Shown: piece by piece, positions 34,631 through 44,491 of the stretch
Layout: each line of letters begins with the position of its first letter
How positions within the stretch are numbered: the first letter of the stretch is position 1
NCBI RefSeq assembly: GCF_023684385.1
Contig: NZ_JAGSOJ010000006.1
Coordinates: 214,394-278,393, forward strand
Length of the DNA: 64,000 bases
From: Oceanirhabdus seepicola
GTDB taxonomy: Bacteria; Bacillota; Clostridia; Clostridiales; Clostridiaceae
Reading direction: 5' to 3'
Notes under the pieces: model-generated
Told to the model about the DNA's origin: nothing
The model's input: only the letters and a program-made list of their open reading frames with translations
Database searches by the model: none
Position numbers and translations under genes: made by a program

Positions 34631-35833
34631 ATGGCTAATACAAAAACAGAAATATCTCCAAAGTGGCAAAGAGTTAATAAAGAAGAATTTGAAAAAGATA
34701 AAATTGAAAGACCCAGTCTTACTTATTGGCAGGATGCTTGGAGAAGATTAAAAAAGAACAAGCTATCAATGTTTGGTCTTTGTTTAGTTATTATTATTAC
34801 TCTTATGGCAATATTTGCTCCAATGTTCTCTAGGTATTCATATGAAGACCAAAAGCTAGAATTTGTTAACTTACCTCCAAAACTTGATGTTTATAAAGTT
34901 GATGATAGTAATTACTTTCATTTGACTAAAGAATATACATTGATTAGTGTTGCAAGAGATGGTGAGCTAGTTGGTTCATTGAAGGAAGTTGAAGATAATA
35001 AAATTAAAAGATATAAAAAATATGAAATAGATGGAAATGAAATTATATTAGATTATAGTTTTGCTAAGCAAGCAGCAAGAAGTAAAGATCCAAATGCAAA
35101 GAAGTATGAAATAAGGCTTAATGGAGAAGAAATTACTATTGATAAAACAATGAAAAATAAGAGCTATATTCTAGGAACAGATCACTTAGGAAGGGATTTG
35201 TTTATCAGAATAGTTTATGGTGCTAGAATTTCGTTATTTGTTGCTTTTGTAGCGACTCTTGTTAATTTCTTTATAGGAGTTTTTTATGGAGGAATTTCTG
35301 GATATATTGGAGGCAAAGTTGATAATATAATGATGAGAATCGTTGATATAATCAGTACAGTACCTTTATTACTAATAGTTATATTATTATCAGTATATTT
35401 AGGTAATGGAATTAAAACCATAATAATTGCCTTTGGTTTAGTTTACTGGGTTAGAATGGCAAGACTAGTTAGAGGACAAATACTAAGTTTGAAAGAGCAA
35501 GAATTTGTATTAGCAGCTAAGACTGTTGGAGCTAGTACTTGGAGAATACTTGCAAAACATCTGATACCTAATGCAATGGGTCCTATTATCGTTTCTATGA
35601 CAATGATGATTCCTAGTGCAATATTTACAGAATCATTTTTGAGTTTTATAGGACTTGGAGTAAGTGCACCACAAGCGTCATGGGGAACAATTGCAAGTGA
35701 AGCATTACAAAGTTTATGGACAAGTCCATATCAACTTATATATCCATCCATTGCAATATGCATAACAATATTATCATTTAACTTCCTGGGTGATGGATTA
35801 AGAGATGCACTAGACCCAAGATTACGTAAATAG
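34631..35833 (+). CDS. oppC: Oligopeptide ABC transporter permease OppC, copy 1, with enlarged outer loop
   Basis: 400 residues, about 100 longer than common OppC. After the first membrane helix (about 49-68) an extracytoplasmic stretch of about 120 residues (from YSYEDQKLEFV to the GTDHLGRDLF motif) replaces the usual short loop. The rest is standard: five more helices and the EAA loop EFVLAAKTVGASTWRI. The ATG at 34631 follows AAGGAGG (34616-34622); the longer frame overlapping oppB is rejected. The extra domain may contact the binding protein. Confidence 0.92.
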   Translation: MANTKTEISPKWQRVNKEEFEKDKIERPSLTYWQDAWRRLKKNKLSMFGLCLVIIITLMAIFAPMFSRYSYEDQKLEFVNLPPKLDVYKVDDSNYFHLTKEYTLISVARDGELVGSLKEVEDNKIKRYKKYEIDGNEIILDYSFAKQAARSKDPNAKKYEIRLNGEEITIDKTMKNKSYILGTDHLGRDLFIRIVYGARISLFVAFVATLVNFFIGVFYGGISGYIGGKVDNIMMRIVDIISTVPLLLIVILLSVYLGNGIKTIIIAFGLVYWVRMARLVRGQILSLKEQEFVLAAKTVGASTWRILAKHLIPNAMGPIIVSMTMMIPSAIFTESFLSFIGLGVSAPQASWGTIASEALQSLWTSPYQLIYPSIAICITILSFNFLGDGLRDALDPRLRK

Positions 35834-35846
35834 AGGGGTGATAAGT

Positions 35847-36851
35847 ATGGAAGAAAAAATATTGCAAGTTAATAATCTTAGTACTTCTTTCTATACTCAC
35901 TTAGGTGAAGTACAAGCAGTTAGAGGGGTAAGTTTTCATGTGAATAAAGGAGAAGCAATTGGTATTGTTGGAGAGTCGGGAAGTGGTAAGAGTGTAACCT
36001 CAATGTCTGTTATGAAGCTATTACAATTTCCAGGTAAAATTAAAAATGGAGAGGTTATTTTCAAAGGGAAAGACTTAGTTAAATTTAAGAAAAGTGAAAT
36101 GTTAAAGATTAGAGGAAATGAAATAGCTATGATTTTTCAGGATCCAATGACTTCTTTAAATCCTGTATTTACAATAGGAAATCAAATTATAGAAGCTGTA
36201 ATGAGGCATCAAAAAATAAGTAAAGTTGAAGCAAGAAAGAAAGCTATTAAAATGCTTAAGCTTGTTGGTATTCCATCTCCAGAAACAAGGATTGATAACT
36301 ATCCACACGAATTTTCAGGAGGAATGAGACAGAGAGCAATGATTGCAATAGCGTTATCCTGTGAACCGGATTTATTAATTGCTGATGAACCAACTACAGC
36401 ACTAGATGTAACAATTCAAGCACAAATACTTGAGCTAATGAAAGAGCTAAAAGATAAAATCAACACATCGATTATATTGATAACACATGATCTAGGTGTT
36501 GTTGCGGATGTTTGTTCCAGAATAATTGTAATGTACGGAGGATTAATAATGGAGGAAGGCTCTGCTAGAGAGATATTCTATAATCCTAAACATCCTTATA
36601 CTGTTGGACTCTTGAAATCTATTCCTAAAATTAATGTTGGAGAGAGAAATAGATTAATTCCAATTGATGGAACACCACCAGATTTATTAAAACCTCCAGT
36701 GGGGTGTCCTTTTGCAGCTAGATGTGAACATGCTATGAATATATGCATGAGTGAAAGACCTGATTTTTATGAGGTTTCTGATGGTCATAGAGCTAGTTGT
36801 TGGCTACTAGATTCAGAGGCACCACCGCAAGAGCTAAAAACAGAGGCATAG
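35847..36851 (+). CDS. oppD: Oligopeptide ABC transporter ATPase OppD, copy 1
   Basis: 334 residues. Walker A GESGSGKS, Q-loop IFQDPMTSLNP, signature FSGGMRQRA, Walker B LLIADEPTTALD, H-loop THD. The C-terminal oligopeptide-transporter extension has cysteines in GCPFAARC, NICMSE and ASCW, a conserved set in OppD/DppD. ATG at 35847 with GAGGGGTG upstream. Heterodimer partner is OppF. Confidence 0.95.
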   Translation: MEEKILQVNNLSTSFYTHLGEVQAVRGVSFHVNKGEAIGIVGESGSGKSVTSMSVMKLLQFPGKIKNGEVIFKGKDLVKFKKSEMLKIRGNEIAMIFQDPMTSLNPVFTIGNQIIEAVMRHQKISKVEARKKAIKMLKLVGIPSPETRIDNYPHEFSGGMRQRAMIAIALSCEPDLLIADEPTTALDVTIQAQILELMKELKDKINTSIILITHDLGVVADVCSRIIVMYGGLIMEEGSAREIFYNPKHPYTVGLLKSIPKINVGERNRLIPIDGTPPDLLKPPVGCPFAARCEHAMNICMSERPDFYEVSDGHRASCWLLDSEAPPQELKTEA

Positions 36852-36862
36852 GAGGAATTTGA

Positions 36863-37867
36863 ATGGAAAAAGTTCAGAGAGATGATGTTTTATTAGAAAT
36901 AAAAAATCTTAAGAAGTACTTTAAAATAGATAAAGGTCTTTTTTCACAACCATCGTATGTAAAAGCTGTGGATGATGTTTCATTCTATATTAAAAAAGGA
37001 GAGACATTTGGCCTAGTAGGAGAATCAGGTTGTGGTAAATCCACTACAGGAAGGACAATTATAAGATTATATGATGTCACTGGTGGGGACGTTATATTTG
37101 ACGGTACTAACATTTCAAAATTTAATGAGAAGAAGCTGAAGGATTATAGAAGAAGAATTCAAATGATATTTCAAGATCCATATGCCTCACTGAATAGTAG
37201 AATGACTGTTGCAGATATAATTGGTGAACCCATTGATATACATGGATTATGTAAAAGTAAGGAAGAAAGACAAAAAAGAATTTTCGATTTGCTAAATAGA
37301 GTAGGGTTAAGTAAAGATCATGCTTCTAGATATCCTCATGAATTCTCAGGTGGTCAGAGACAGAGAATTGGTATTGCTAGAGCATTGGCAGTAAATCCAG
37401 ATTTTATAATTTGTGATGAACCAATATCAGCACTGGATGTTTCTATACAAGCACAAGTAATTAATATGTTGGAAGATTTACAAGAAGAATTTGGATTAAC
37501 TTATCTTTTTATAGCCCATGATCTGTCCATGGTTCAGCATATTTCAGATAGAATAGGAGTGATGTATTTGGGAAATCTTGTAGAGATATCACCTAGTGAT
37601 GAGCTATATGAGAATCCATTGCATCCATATACACAGGCATTATTATCAGCTATACCTATTCCGGATCCAGACTATTCTATTGAAAAGAATAGAGAGACTT
37701 TAGAAGGAGATGTTCCAAGTCCGATTAATCCTCCTTCGGGATGTAAGTTTAGAACAAGATGTAAATATGCAAGTGAAAAATGTGCTAAAGAAGTACCGGT
37801 TATGAAAGAAGCAAAAAAAGGACATATGGTTGCTTGTCATTGGGTTGAAGAGAAACTAGGCCTTTAA
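36863..37867 (+). CDS. oppF: Oligopeptide ABC transporter ATPase OppF, copy 1
   Basis: 334 residues. Walker A GESGCGKST, Q-loop IFQDPYASLN, signature FSGGQRQRIG, Walker B FIICDEPISALD, H-loop AHD, C-terminal domain with GCKFRTRCKYA. AGGAGG site; 11 bases after oppD. Confidence 0.95.
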   Translation: MEKVQRDDVLLEIKNLKKYFKIDKGLFSQPSYVKAVDDVSFYIKKGETFGLVGESGCGKSTTGRTIIRLYDVTGGDVIFDGTNISKFNEKKLKDYRRRIQMIFQDPYASLNSRMTVADIIGEPIDIHGLCKSKEERQKRIFDLLNRVGLSKDHASRYPHEFSGGQRQRIGIARALAVNPDFIICDEPISALDVSIQAQVINMLEDLQEEFGLTYLFIAHDLSMVQHISDRIGVMYLGNLVEISPSDELYENPLHPYTQALLSAIPIPDPDYSIEKNRETLEGDVPSPINPPSGCKFRTRCKYASEKCAKEVPVMKEAKKGHMVACHWVEEKLGL

Positions 37868-37926
37868 AAAAGATATGCTCTGAGGTAAAACTCAGTTTAT
37901 ATAAAATAACACAGGAGGGGATAAAT

Positions 37927-39624
37927 TTGATTAAAAAGGGACTTGCATTGTTGTTGTCAATGACTTTAGTAGGTGGTGCATTTGTATCATGTGGAACTAA
38001 GGACAGTAATACGAATAGTACAACAACAAATGCCTCAGAAGAAAAAGATAAAAATAACAGTGGTAAAGAAGAAGAGAAAGAGAAAGTGGTAACTCAAGAG
38101 ATAGTATGGAATCTTGGATCTAATCCTAAAACACTTGATCCGGGTTTGAATAGTGCATCTGATGGTGGAGATGTTATCAATAATTTATTTGAAGGTCTTG
38201 TAAGAGAAGTTGATGGGCAATATATACCAGGTATAGCTAAGTCGTGGGACATTAGTGAAGATGGTTTAGAATACATTTTTAATTTAAGAGATTCAAAATG
38301 GTCTGATGGATCGCCGTTAATAGCTGAGGATTTTGAATATGCATGGAAAAGAGCTATTAATCCAGAAACGAAATCGGAATATGCTTTTATAATGTATCCG
38401 ATTTTAAATGCTAGTGAATATAGTAGTGGAGAAGCTACTGCTGATGATGTAGGGATAGAAGCACTTGATTCTAAGACTTTGAAAGTAACACTTAAATCAC
38501 CTGCGCCTTATTTCTTGGGATTAACACAGTTTTATACTTATTTCCCGGTAAATAAAAAAGCAGTAGAATCTGGTGAAGAAGGTATTTGGGCAAAACAACC
38601 TGAGAAATTCTTAGGAAATGGTCCATTTAAACTTGAAACATTTATTGACTCTGATAAATTAGTAATGGTTAAGAATGAGAATTACTGGAATGCAGATGCT
38701 ATCAAACTTGAGAAAATCACTGCTTTAATGATAGTTGAAGACTCAACTGCATATACGGCATATCAGAACGATGAAATTCAAGTAGTTGATTCAGTACCAA
38801 ATGAGCTTATACCTCAACTTATGATTGAAGATCCTGAGTTTTATGTTATTCCTATGACAGGAACATATTATTATATCTTCAATCTGAGAGATGATGCTAA
38901 AGAAGTATTTAAAGATGAAAGAGTAAGACAAGCATTGGCTTATGCAATAGATAGAAAGACAATAACTGATAAAGTTCTTAAGGGTGGACAAATAGCAGCA
39001 ACTGGATTCGTTCCACCAGGAATTCTTGATGCGGAAGGTAATGAATTTAGAACGGTTAGTGGAAATCAAGGAATTGAAGTAGATGGTTCAAATATTGAAA
39101 AGGCAAAAGCTTTATTAGCTGAAGCTGGATATCCAAATGGAGAAGGATTCCCTTCTTTTACACTTAAGTATAATACAAGTGAAAGTCATAAAAAAGTTGC
39201 TGAATCTGTTCAAGCAATGTGGAAAGAGAATTTAGGAATTGATGTAGAACTTAGTAATGCAGAATGGGCTGTATTCCAAGATGATAGATCAAATGGAAAT
39301 TTTGATGTAGCTAGAGGAGGATGGATAGGAGACTATTCAGATCCTAATACAATGCTAGATTTATTTGTAAAAGATGGTTCACACAATGATGCATTATGGA
39401 ATAATGAAGAATATACTAAGTTAATTGAAGAAGCATCTCTTTTAGCTGGTCAAGAAAGAATGAATAAATTCTATGAAGCTGAGAAGATATTAATGAAAGA
39501 ATTACCTATATTCCCAGTGTACTACTATTCAGATTTCTTCATGATTAAAGACAATGTTTTAGGGGTTGTAAAAACTAACTTAAATACTTTCTATTTTGGT
39601 AATGTTACAGTAGAAGCTGAATAA
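37927..39624 (+). CDS. oppA: Oligopeptide-binding lipoprotein OppA, copy 1
   Basis: 565 residues, SBP family 5. Signal MIKKGLALLLSMT with lipobox-like FVSC at about residue 22, then an Asn/Thr/Glu/Lys-rich linker and the solute-binding domain (WNLGSNPKTLDPGLNSA onward; LRDSKWSDGSPLIAEDFEYAWKR; RQALAYAIDRK). Lipid-anchored outside; delivers peptides to OppBC. TTG start with AGGAGGGG. Last gene of the operon, the reverse of the enteric order where oppA is first. Confidence 0.94.
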   Translation: MIKKGLALLLSMTLVGGAFVSCGTKDSNTNSTTTNASEEKDKNNSGKEEEKEKVVTQEIVWNLGSNPKTLDPGLNSASDGGDVINNLFEGLVREVDGQYIPGIAKSWDISEDGLEYIFNLRDSKWSDGSPLIAEDFEYAWKRAINPETKSEYAFIMYPILNASEYSSGEATADDVGIEALDSKTLKVTLKSPAPYFLGLTQFYTYFPVNKKAVESGEEGIWAKQPEKFLGNGPFKLETFIDSDKLVMVKNENYWNADAIKLEKITALMIVEDSTAYTAYQNDEIQVVDSVPNELIPQLMIEDPEFYVIPMTGTYYYIFNLRDDAKEVFKDERVRQALAYAIDRKTITDKVLKGGQIAATGFVPPGILDAEGNEFRTVSGNQGIEVDGSNIEKAKALLAEAGYPNGEGFPSFTLKYNTSESHKKVAESVQAMWKENLGIDVELSNAEWAVFQDDRSNGNFDVARGGWIGDYSDPNTMLDLFVKDGSHNDALWNNEEYTKLIEEASLLAGQERMNKFYEAEKILMKELPIFPVYYYSDFFMIKDNVLGVVKTNLNTFYFGNVTVEAE

Positions 39625-39630
39625 AGTAAA

Positions 39631-39668
39631 AAAAATCCTCAAGGGAAATGTCCCTTGAGGATTTTTTT
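39631..39668 (+). terminator. Terminator of the first opp operon
   Basis: Perfect 16-bp stem (39631-39646 with 39651-39666), AATG loop, T-tract. The core AATCCTCAAGGGA is shared with the terminator of the second operon. Confidence 0.92.
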
Positions 39669-39669
39669 T

Positions 39670-40115
39670 GGGATTTTTTTGGCTTCAAATTATAAAGGGG
39701 GTTTCGGTTAATGAAGAAGTATGAAATTTTATTTGAAACTACTACATGTAAACCTTGGGTATATTAATTTGAGAGAGTTGAATTAAATGAATGTCTATCA
39801 TTAATAGATAACTATATATTATTGAATCATTCAAAGTGGTAAAATATGTAATTTAATTATGTTCTTAAATAATGAAATAGTAATTTTAAGTAGATTCAAA
39901 TTGTAACGAGAAAATATAGAATGGTTAGAGTAGTAGCTATGAATAAAAATGCAAAAGAATTTGAAAGAAAGAAAAAATATAAGCAATAATCAATAAAATT
40001 TGACACTAACATATATTTATTAACGCTTAGAATTTAAAAAACTTTAATAGATAGCTAAAATAATAAAAAAAAAAGGAATTTTGAAGGCTTAATGTAATTA
40101 TGTGTAATATTATAT
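39670..40115. other. Non-coding region between the two opp operons
   Basis: About 450 AT-rich bases with no ORF bearing a ribosome site and no clear RNA. The last part, from about 40105, becomes similar to the region before the first opp operon. Confidence 0.5.
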
Positions 40116-40120
40116 ATAAC

Positions 40121-40149
40121 TTGACAAATGTGAAGAAATAAATTATTAT
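40121..40149 (+). promoter_or_regulatory. SigA promoter of the second opp operon
   Basis: TTGACA (40121-40126), 17-bp spacer, TATTAT (40144-40149); flanks nearly identical to the first operon's promoter. Confidence 0.85.
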
Positions 40150-40262
40150 TTATAAAAGTGCTTTATTTATTCATAGACGAATATACATAAATGAATTTTT
40201 AATATAATAAACGCTTTATTGTCAGAAAATTCAGAAGTATAAAATGATTTAAGAGGGGAGAG

Positions 40263-41186
40263 ATGAACTTGTTAAAATTTTTTCTAAAAAGGTTTTTTTC
40301 GGCCATATTCACGTTATTCTTAATTTCAACAATAACTTTTTTCTTGATGAAAGCTATTCCAGGAGGCCCATTTTCCAAAAATGAAAAACTTTCTGATCGA
40401 GTAAGAGAGTCGATTGAAGAAAAATATCATTTAAATGATCCGATACATAAACAATATTTGGATTATATGGCAGGATTATTGAAGGGTGATTTAGGACCAT
40501 CTTTTGCAAGACCAGGAGTAGAAGTTAGTGACCTTATGAAACAGGGATTCCCAATATCAGCGAGTATTGGAGGATTTGCAATACTCATGGTAATACTCAT
40601 TGGTGTTCCTTTTGGTATCATCGCCGCCATAAAGCAGAATAAAGCTCCGGATTATGCCATATCCTTTTTATCAACATTGGGGGTTTGTATTCCAAGTTTC
40701 GTATTGGCAACCTTATTCATATTTGTATTTTGTTATAAACTAAACATATTACCATCCAATGGACTTGATTCATGGAAACACTATATTGGACCTGTTGTAG
40801 CACTTGGGGGATTCTCACTTGCATTTGTAACAAGGCTTACAAGATCTAGTATGTTAGAGATTATGCAACAGGATTACATTAGAACAGCTAGAGCTAAGGG
40901 CTTACCTGAGTCAGTTGTGTTATTTAAGCATGGATTAAGAAATGCTCTGATACCAGTAGTAACATATATTGGACCAACAGTTGCTGCTATTTTAACTGGT
41001 AGTTTTGTAGTTGAAAGGATATTTGCTTTACCAGGTATGGGTAAACACTTTACAGATAGTGTTGGTAACAGAGATTATACCACATTGATGGGTGCAACGA
41101 TCGTATTTGCCGCATTATATTTAGTTATGATATTAATCGTTGACGTTCTTTATGTTGTGATTGATCCAAGAATAAAATTTGACTAA
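40263..41186 (+). CDS. oppB: Oligopeptide ABC transporter permease OppB, copy 2
   Basis: 307 residues, six helices, EAA loop DYIRTARAKGLPESVV identical to copy 1; most differences are conservative changes in membrane helices. ATG start (copy 1 uses TTG) preceded by AAGAGGGGAG. Opens the second oppBCDFA cassette. Confidence 0.94.
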   Translation: MNLLKFFLKRFFSAIFTLFLISTITFFLMKAIPGGPFSKNEKLSDRVRESIEEKYHLNDPIHKQYLDYMAGLLKGDLGPSFARPGVEVSDLMKQGFPISASIGGFAILMVILIGVPFGIIAAIKQNKAPDYAISFLSTLGVCIPSFVLATLFIFVFCYKLNILPSNGLDSWKHYIGPVVALGGFSLAFVTRLTRSSMLEIMQQDYIRTARAKGLPESVVLFKHGLRNALIPVVTYIGPTVAAILTGSFVVERIFALPGMGKHFTDSVGNRDYTTLMGATIVFAALYLVMILIVDVLYVVIDPRIKFD

Positions 41187-41199
41187 GGAGGCAAGATGG

Positions 41200-42402
41200 A
41201 TGGCTAATACAAAATTAGAAATATCTCCAAAGTGGCAAAAAGTTAATAAAGATGTATTTGAAAAAGATAAAATTGAAAGACCCAGTCTTACATATTGGCA
41301 GGATGCTTGGAGAAGATTAAAGAAGAACAAGCTATCAATGTTTGGTCTTTGTTTAATAATTATCATTGCACTTACTGCAATTTTTGCACCAATGGTTTCA
41401 AAGTATTCTTACGAAGATCAAAAACTTGAGTTTGTTAACATGCCACCTAAGTTTGATGTTTATAAAGTTGATGAGAATAATTACTTTCATTTAACAAATG
41501 AATATAAATTGATAAGTGTTTCAAGTGATGGAGAACTTATTGATATATTAAAAGAAGTGGAAGTTAATGCAATTAAAGCATATAAAAGATATGAAATAGA
41601 TGGAAATGAAATTATATTAGATTACAGTTTTGCTAAGAAAGCTAAAAGAAGTAAAGATCCAAATGCTAAGAAGTTTGAAATTAGACTTAATGGAGAGGAA
41701 ATTACTATTGATAAGTCAGTAAAAAATAAAAGCTATATTCTAGGAACAGATCACCTGGGTAGGGATTTGTTTATTAGAATAGTTTATGGTGCTAGAATAT
41801 CATTGTTTGTTGCCTTTATAGCGAGCTTTGTTAGTTTCTTTATTGGAGTTTTCTATGGAGGAATTTCAGGATATGTTGGAGGCAAAGTTGATAATGTAAT
41901 GATGAGAATTGTTGATATAATTAGTACAGTACCTTTATTACTAATAGTTATATTATTATCTGTATATCTAGGCAATGGAATCAAAACAATAATAATTGCC
42001 TTCGGTTTAGTTTATTGGGTTGGTATGGCCAGGTTAGTTAGAGGTCAAATATTAAGTTTGAAGGAGCAAGAATTTGTATTAGCGGCTAGAACCACTGGAG
42101 CTAGTACATGGAGAATACTTTCAAAGCATCTTATACCTAATGCAATGGGTCCAATTATCGTTTCCATGACAATGATGATTCCAAATGCAATATTTACAGA
42201 AGCATTTTTGAGCTTTATAGGACTTGGAGTAAGTGCACCACAAGCATCATGGGGGACTATTGCAAATGAAGCATTAAAAAGTTTATGGACAAACCCATAT
42301 CAACTTATATATCCATCAATTGCAATATGTGTAACAATCTTGGCATTTAATTTCCTTGGCGATGGATTAAGAGACGCACTAGACCCAAGACTACGTAAAT
42401 AA
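41200..42402 (+). CDS. oppC: Oligopeptide ABC transporter permease OppC, copy 2
   Basis: 400 residues with the same enlarged extracytoplasmic loop as copy 1; the loop is the most diverged part (for example FDVYKVDENNYFHLT against LDVYKVDDSNYFHLT), while the EAA loop region EFVLAARTTGASTWRI is nearly constant. The ATG at 41200 follows AAGGAGG. Confidence 0.92.
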   Translation: MANTKLEISPKWQKVNKDVFEKDKIERPSLTYWQDAWRRLKKNKLSMFGLCLIIIIALTAIFAPMVSKYSYEDQKLEFVNMPPKFDVYKVDENNYFHLTNEYKLISVSSDGELIDILKEVEVNAIKAYKRYEIDGNEIILDYSFAKKAKRSKDPNAKKFEIRLNGEEITIDKSVKNKSYILGTDHLGRDLFIRIVYGARISLFVAFIASFVSFFIGVFYGGISGYVGGKVDNVMMRIVDIISTVPLLLIVILLSVYLGNGIKTIIIAFGLVYWVGMARLVRGQILSLKEQEFVLAARTTGASTWRILSKHLIPNAMGPIIVSMTMMIPNAIFTEAFLSFIGLGVSAPQASWGTIANEALKSLWTNPYQLIYPSIAICVTILAFNFLGDGLRDALDPRLRK

Positions 42403-42414
42403 GGGGTGATAATA

Positions 42415-43419
42415 ATGGAAGAAAAAATATTGCAAGTAAATAATCTTAGTACTTCTTTCTATACTCACTTAGGTGAAGTGCAAGCAGTTAGAGGGGTAAG
42501 TTTTCATGTAAATAAAGGAGAGGCAATTGGTATTGTTGGAGAATCAGGAAGTGGTAAGAGTGTAACATCAATGTCGGTAATGAAGCTTCTTCAGTTTCCA
42601 GGTAAAATAAAAAACGGTGAGGTAATATTCAAAGGCAAAGATTTAGTTAAATTTAATAAAAAAGATATGTTGAAGATTAGAGGAAATGAAATAGCAATGA
42701 TTTTTCAGGATCCAATGACTTCTTTAAATCCTGTATATACAATTGGAAATCAAATTATAGAGGCGATTACTCGACATCAAAAGATGAGTAAATCTGAAGC
42801 AAAAAAGAAAGCTATTAAAATGCTTAAGCTTGTTGGTATTCCATCTCCAGAAAAAAGAATTAATAACTATCCTCACGAATTTTCAGGGGGAATGAGACAG
42901 AGAGCAATGATAGCAATAGCTTTATCTTGTGAACCTGATTTATTAATTGCGGATGAGCCAACTACAGCACTAGATGTAACAATTCAAGCACAAATACTTG
43001 AAATAATGAAAGAGTTGAAGAATAAAATTAATACATCAATCATATTAATAACACATGACTTAGGTGTTGTTGCGGATGTTTGTTCAAGAATAGTTGTAAT
43101 GTATGGAGGATTAATAATGGAAGAAGGCTCTTCTAAAGAAATATTCTATAATCCCAAACATCCTTATACAGTAGGTCTCTTAAAATCTATTCCTAAAATT
43201 AACGTTGGAGTGAGAAAAAGACTTGTTCCGATTGATGGAACACCACCAGATTTATTAAAACCTCCAACAGGATGTCCATTTGCAGCCAGATGTGACCATG
43301 CTATGAATATATGCATGAGTGAAAGACCAGAGTTTTATGAGGTTTCTGAAGGACATCGAGCTATGTGTTGGTTATTGGATCCAGAGGCACCACCACAAGA
43401 GCTAAAAACAGAGGCATAG
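42415..43419 (+). CDS. oppD: Oligopeptide ABC transporter ATPase OppD, copy 2
   Basis: 334 residues; all nucleotide-binding motifs as in copy 1 (GESGSGKS, FSGGMRQRA, LLIADEPTTALD) and the same C-terminal cysteines. ATG at 42415 with AAGGGGTG upstream. Nearly identical to copy 1 over the first 80 residues. Confidence 0.95.
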   Translation: MEEKILQVNNLSTSFYTHLGEVQAVRGVSFHVNKGEAIGIVGESGSGKSVTSMSVMKLLQFPGKIKNGEVIFKGKDLVKFNKKDMLKIRGNEIAMIFQDPMTSLNPVYTIGNQIIEAITRHQKMSKSEAKKKAIKMLKLVGIPSPEKRINNYPHEFSGGMRQRAMIAIALSCEPDLLIADEPTTALDVTIQAQILEIMKELKNKINTSIILITHDLGVVADVCSRIVVMYGGLIMEEGSSKEIFYNPKHPYTVGLLKSIPKINVGVRKRLVPIDGTPPDLLKPPTGCPFAARCDHAMNICMSERPEFYEVSEGHRAMCWLLDPEAPPQELKTEA

Positions 43420-43430
43420 GAGGGATTTTA

Positions 43431-44435
43431 ATGGAAAAAGTTCAGAGAGATGATGTTTTATTAGAAATAAAGAATCTTAAGAAGTACTTTAAAATAGATA
43501 AAGGCATTTTTTCACCACCATCATATGTAAAAGCTGTGGATGATGTTTCATTCTATATTAAAAAAGGAGAAACATTTGGACTTGTTGGAGAATCAGGTTG
43601 TGGTAAATCAACTACAGGAAGGACAATCATAAGATTATATGATGTCACTGGAGGAGATGTAATATTTGATGGTACGAATATTTCAAAATTTGGAGAGAGA
43701 AGTTTAAAAGAATATAGAAGACGGATTCAAATGATATTTCAAGATCCATACGCATCTCTAAATAGTAGAATGACTGTTGCAGATATAATCGGTGAACCTA
43801 TGGATATACATGGACTATGTAAGAGTAAGCAAGAAAGACAAAGTCGTATTTACGAACTGTTAAATAGAGTTGGGTTAAGTAAGGATCATGCTTCTAGATA
43901 TCCTCATGAATTCTCTGGTGGTCAGAGACAGAGAATTGGTATTGCTAGAGCGTTGGCGGTAAATCCAGATTTTATTATATGTGATGAACCTATATCAGCA
44001 CTGGATGTTTCTATACAAGCGCAAGTTGTTAATATGTTAGAAGATTTACAAGAAGAATTTGGGTTAACATATCTGTTTATAGCCCATGACCTATCAATGG
44101 TTCAGCATATTTCAGATAGGATAGGAGTAATGTACTTGGGAAATCTTGCGGAAATATCACCTAGTGATGAATTATATGAAAATCCATTACATCCATATAC
44201 ACAAGCATTATTATCAGCTATACCTATTCCAGATCCAGACTATTCAATTGAAAAAAATAGAGAAATTTTAGAAGGGGATGTTCCAAGTCCAATTAATCCC
44301 CCTTCAGGATGTAAGTTTAGAACAAGATGTAAATATGCAAGTGAAAAATGTGCTAAAGAATTACCAGTTATGAAAGAAGTAAAAGAAGGACATATGGTTG
44401 CTTGTCATTGGGTTGACGAGAAGCTAGGGCTTTAA
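43431..44435 (+). CDS. oppF: Oligopeptide ABC transporter ATPase OppF, copy 2
   Basis: 334 residues; motifs GESGCGKST, FSGGQRQRIG, FIICDEPISALD as in copy 1. The ATG at 43431 is chosen because AGGAGGG precedes it; a longer frame reaching into oppD is rejected. Confidence 0.95.
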   Translation: MEKVQRDDVLLEIKNLKKYFKIDKGIFSPPSYVKAVDDVSFYIKKGETFGLVGESGCGKSTTGRTIIRLYDVTGGDVIFDGTNISKFGERSLKEYRRRIQMIFQDPYASLNSRMTVADIIGEPMDIHGLCKSKQERQSRIYELLNRVGLSKDHASRYPHEFSGGQRQRIGIARALAVNPDFIICDEPISALDVSIQAQVVNMLEDLQEEFGLTYLFIAHDLSMVQHISDRIGVMYLGNLAEISPSDELYENPLHPYTQALLSAIPIPDPDYSIEKNREILEGDVPSPINPPSGCKFRTRCKYASEKCAKELPVMKEVKEGHMVACHWVDEKLGL

Positions 44436-44491
44436 TGGTATAGTCTGAGTTAAACTCAGTTTATATAAATTAATAATAGGAGGGGATAGTT

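Noticed and set aside
43365..43430. Longer start for the second oppF, inside oppD
   Set aside because: The copy 1 equivalent starts at the matching ATG, and AGGAGGG lies directly before 43431.
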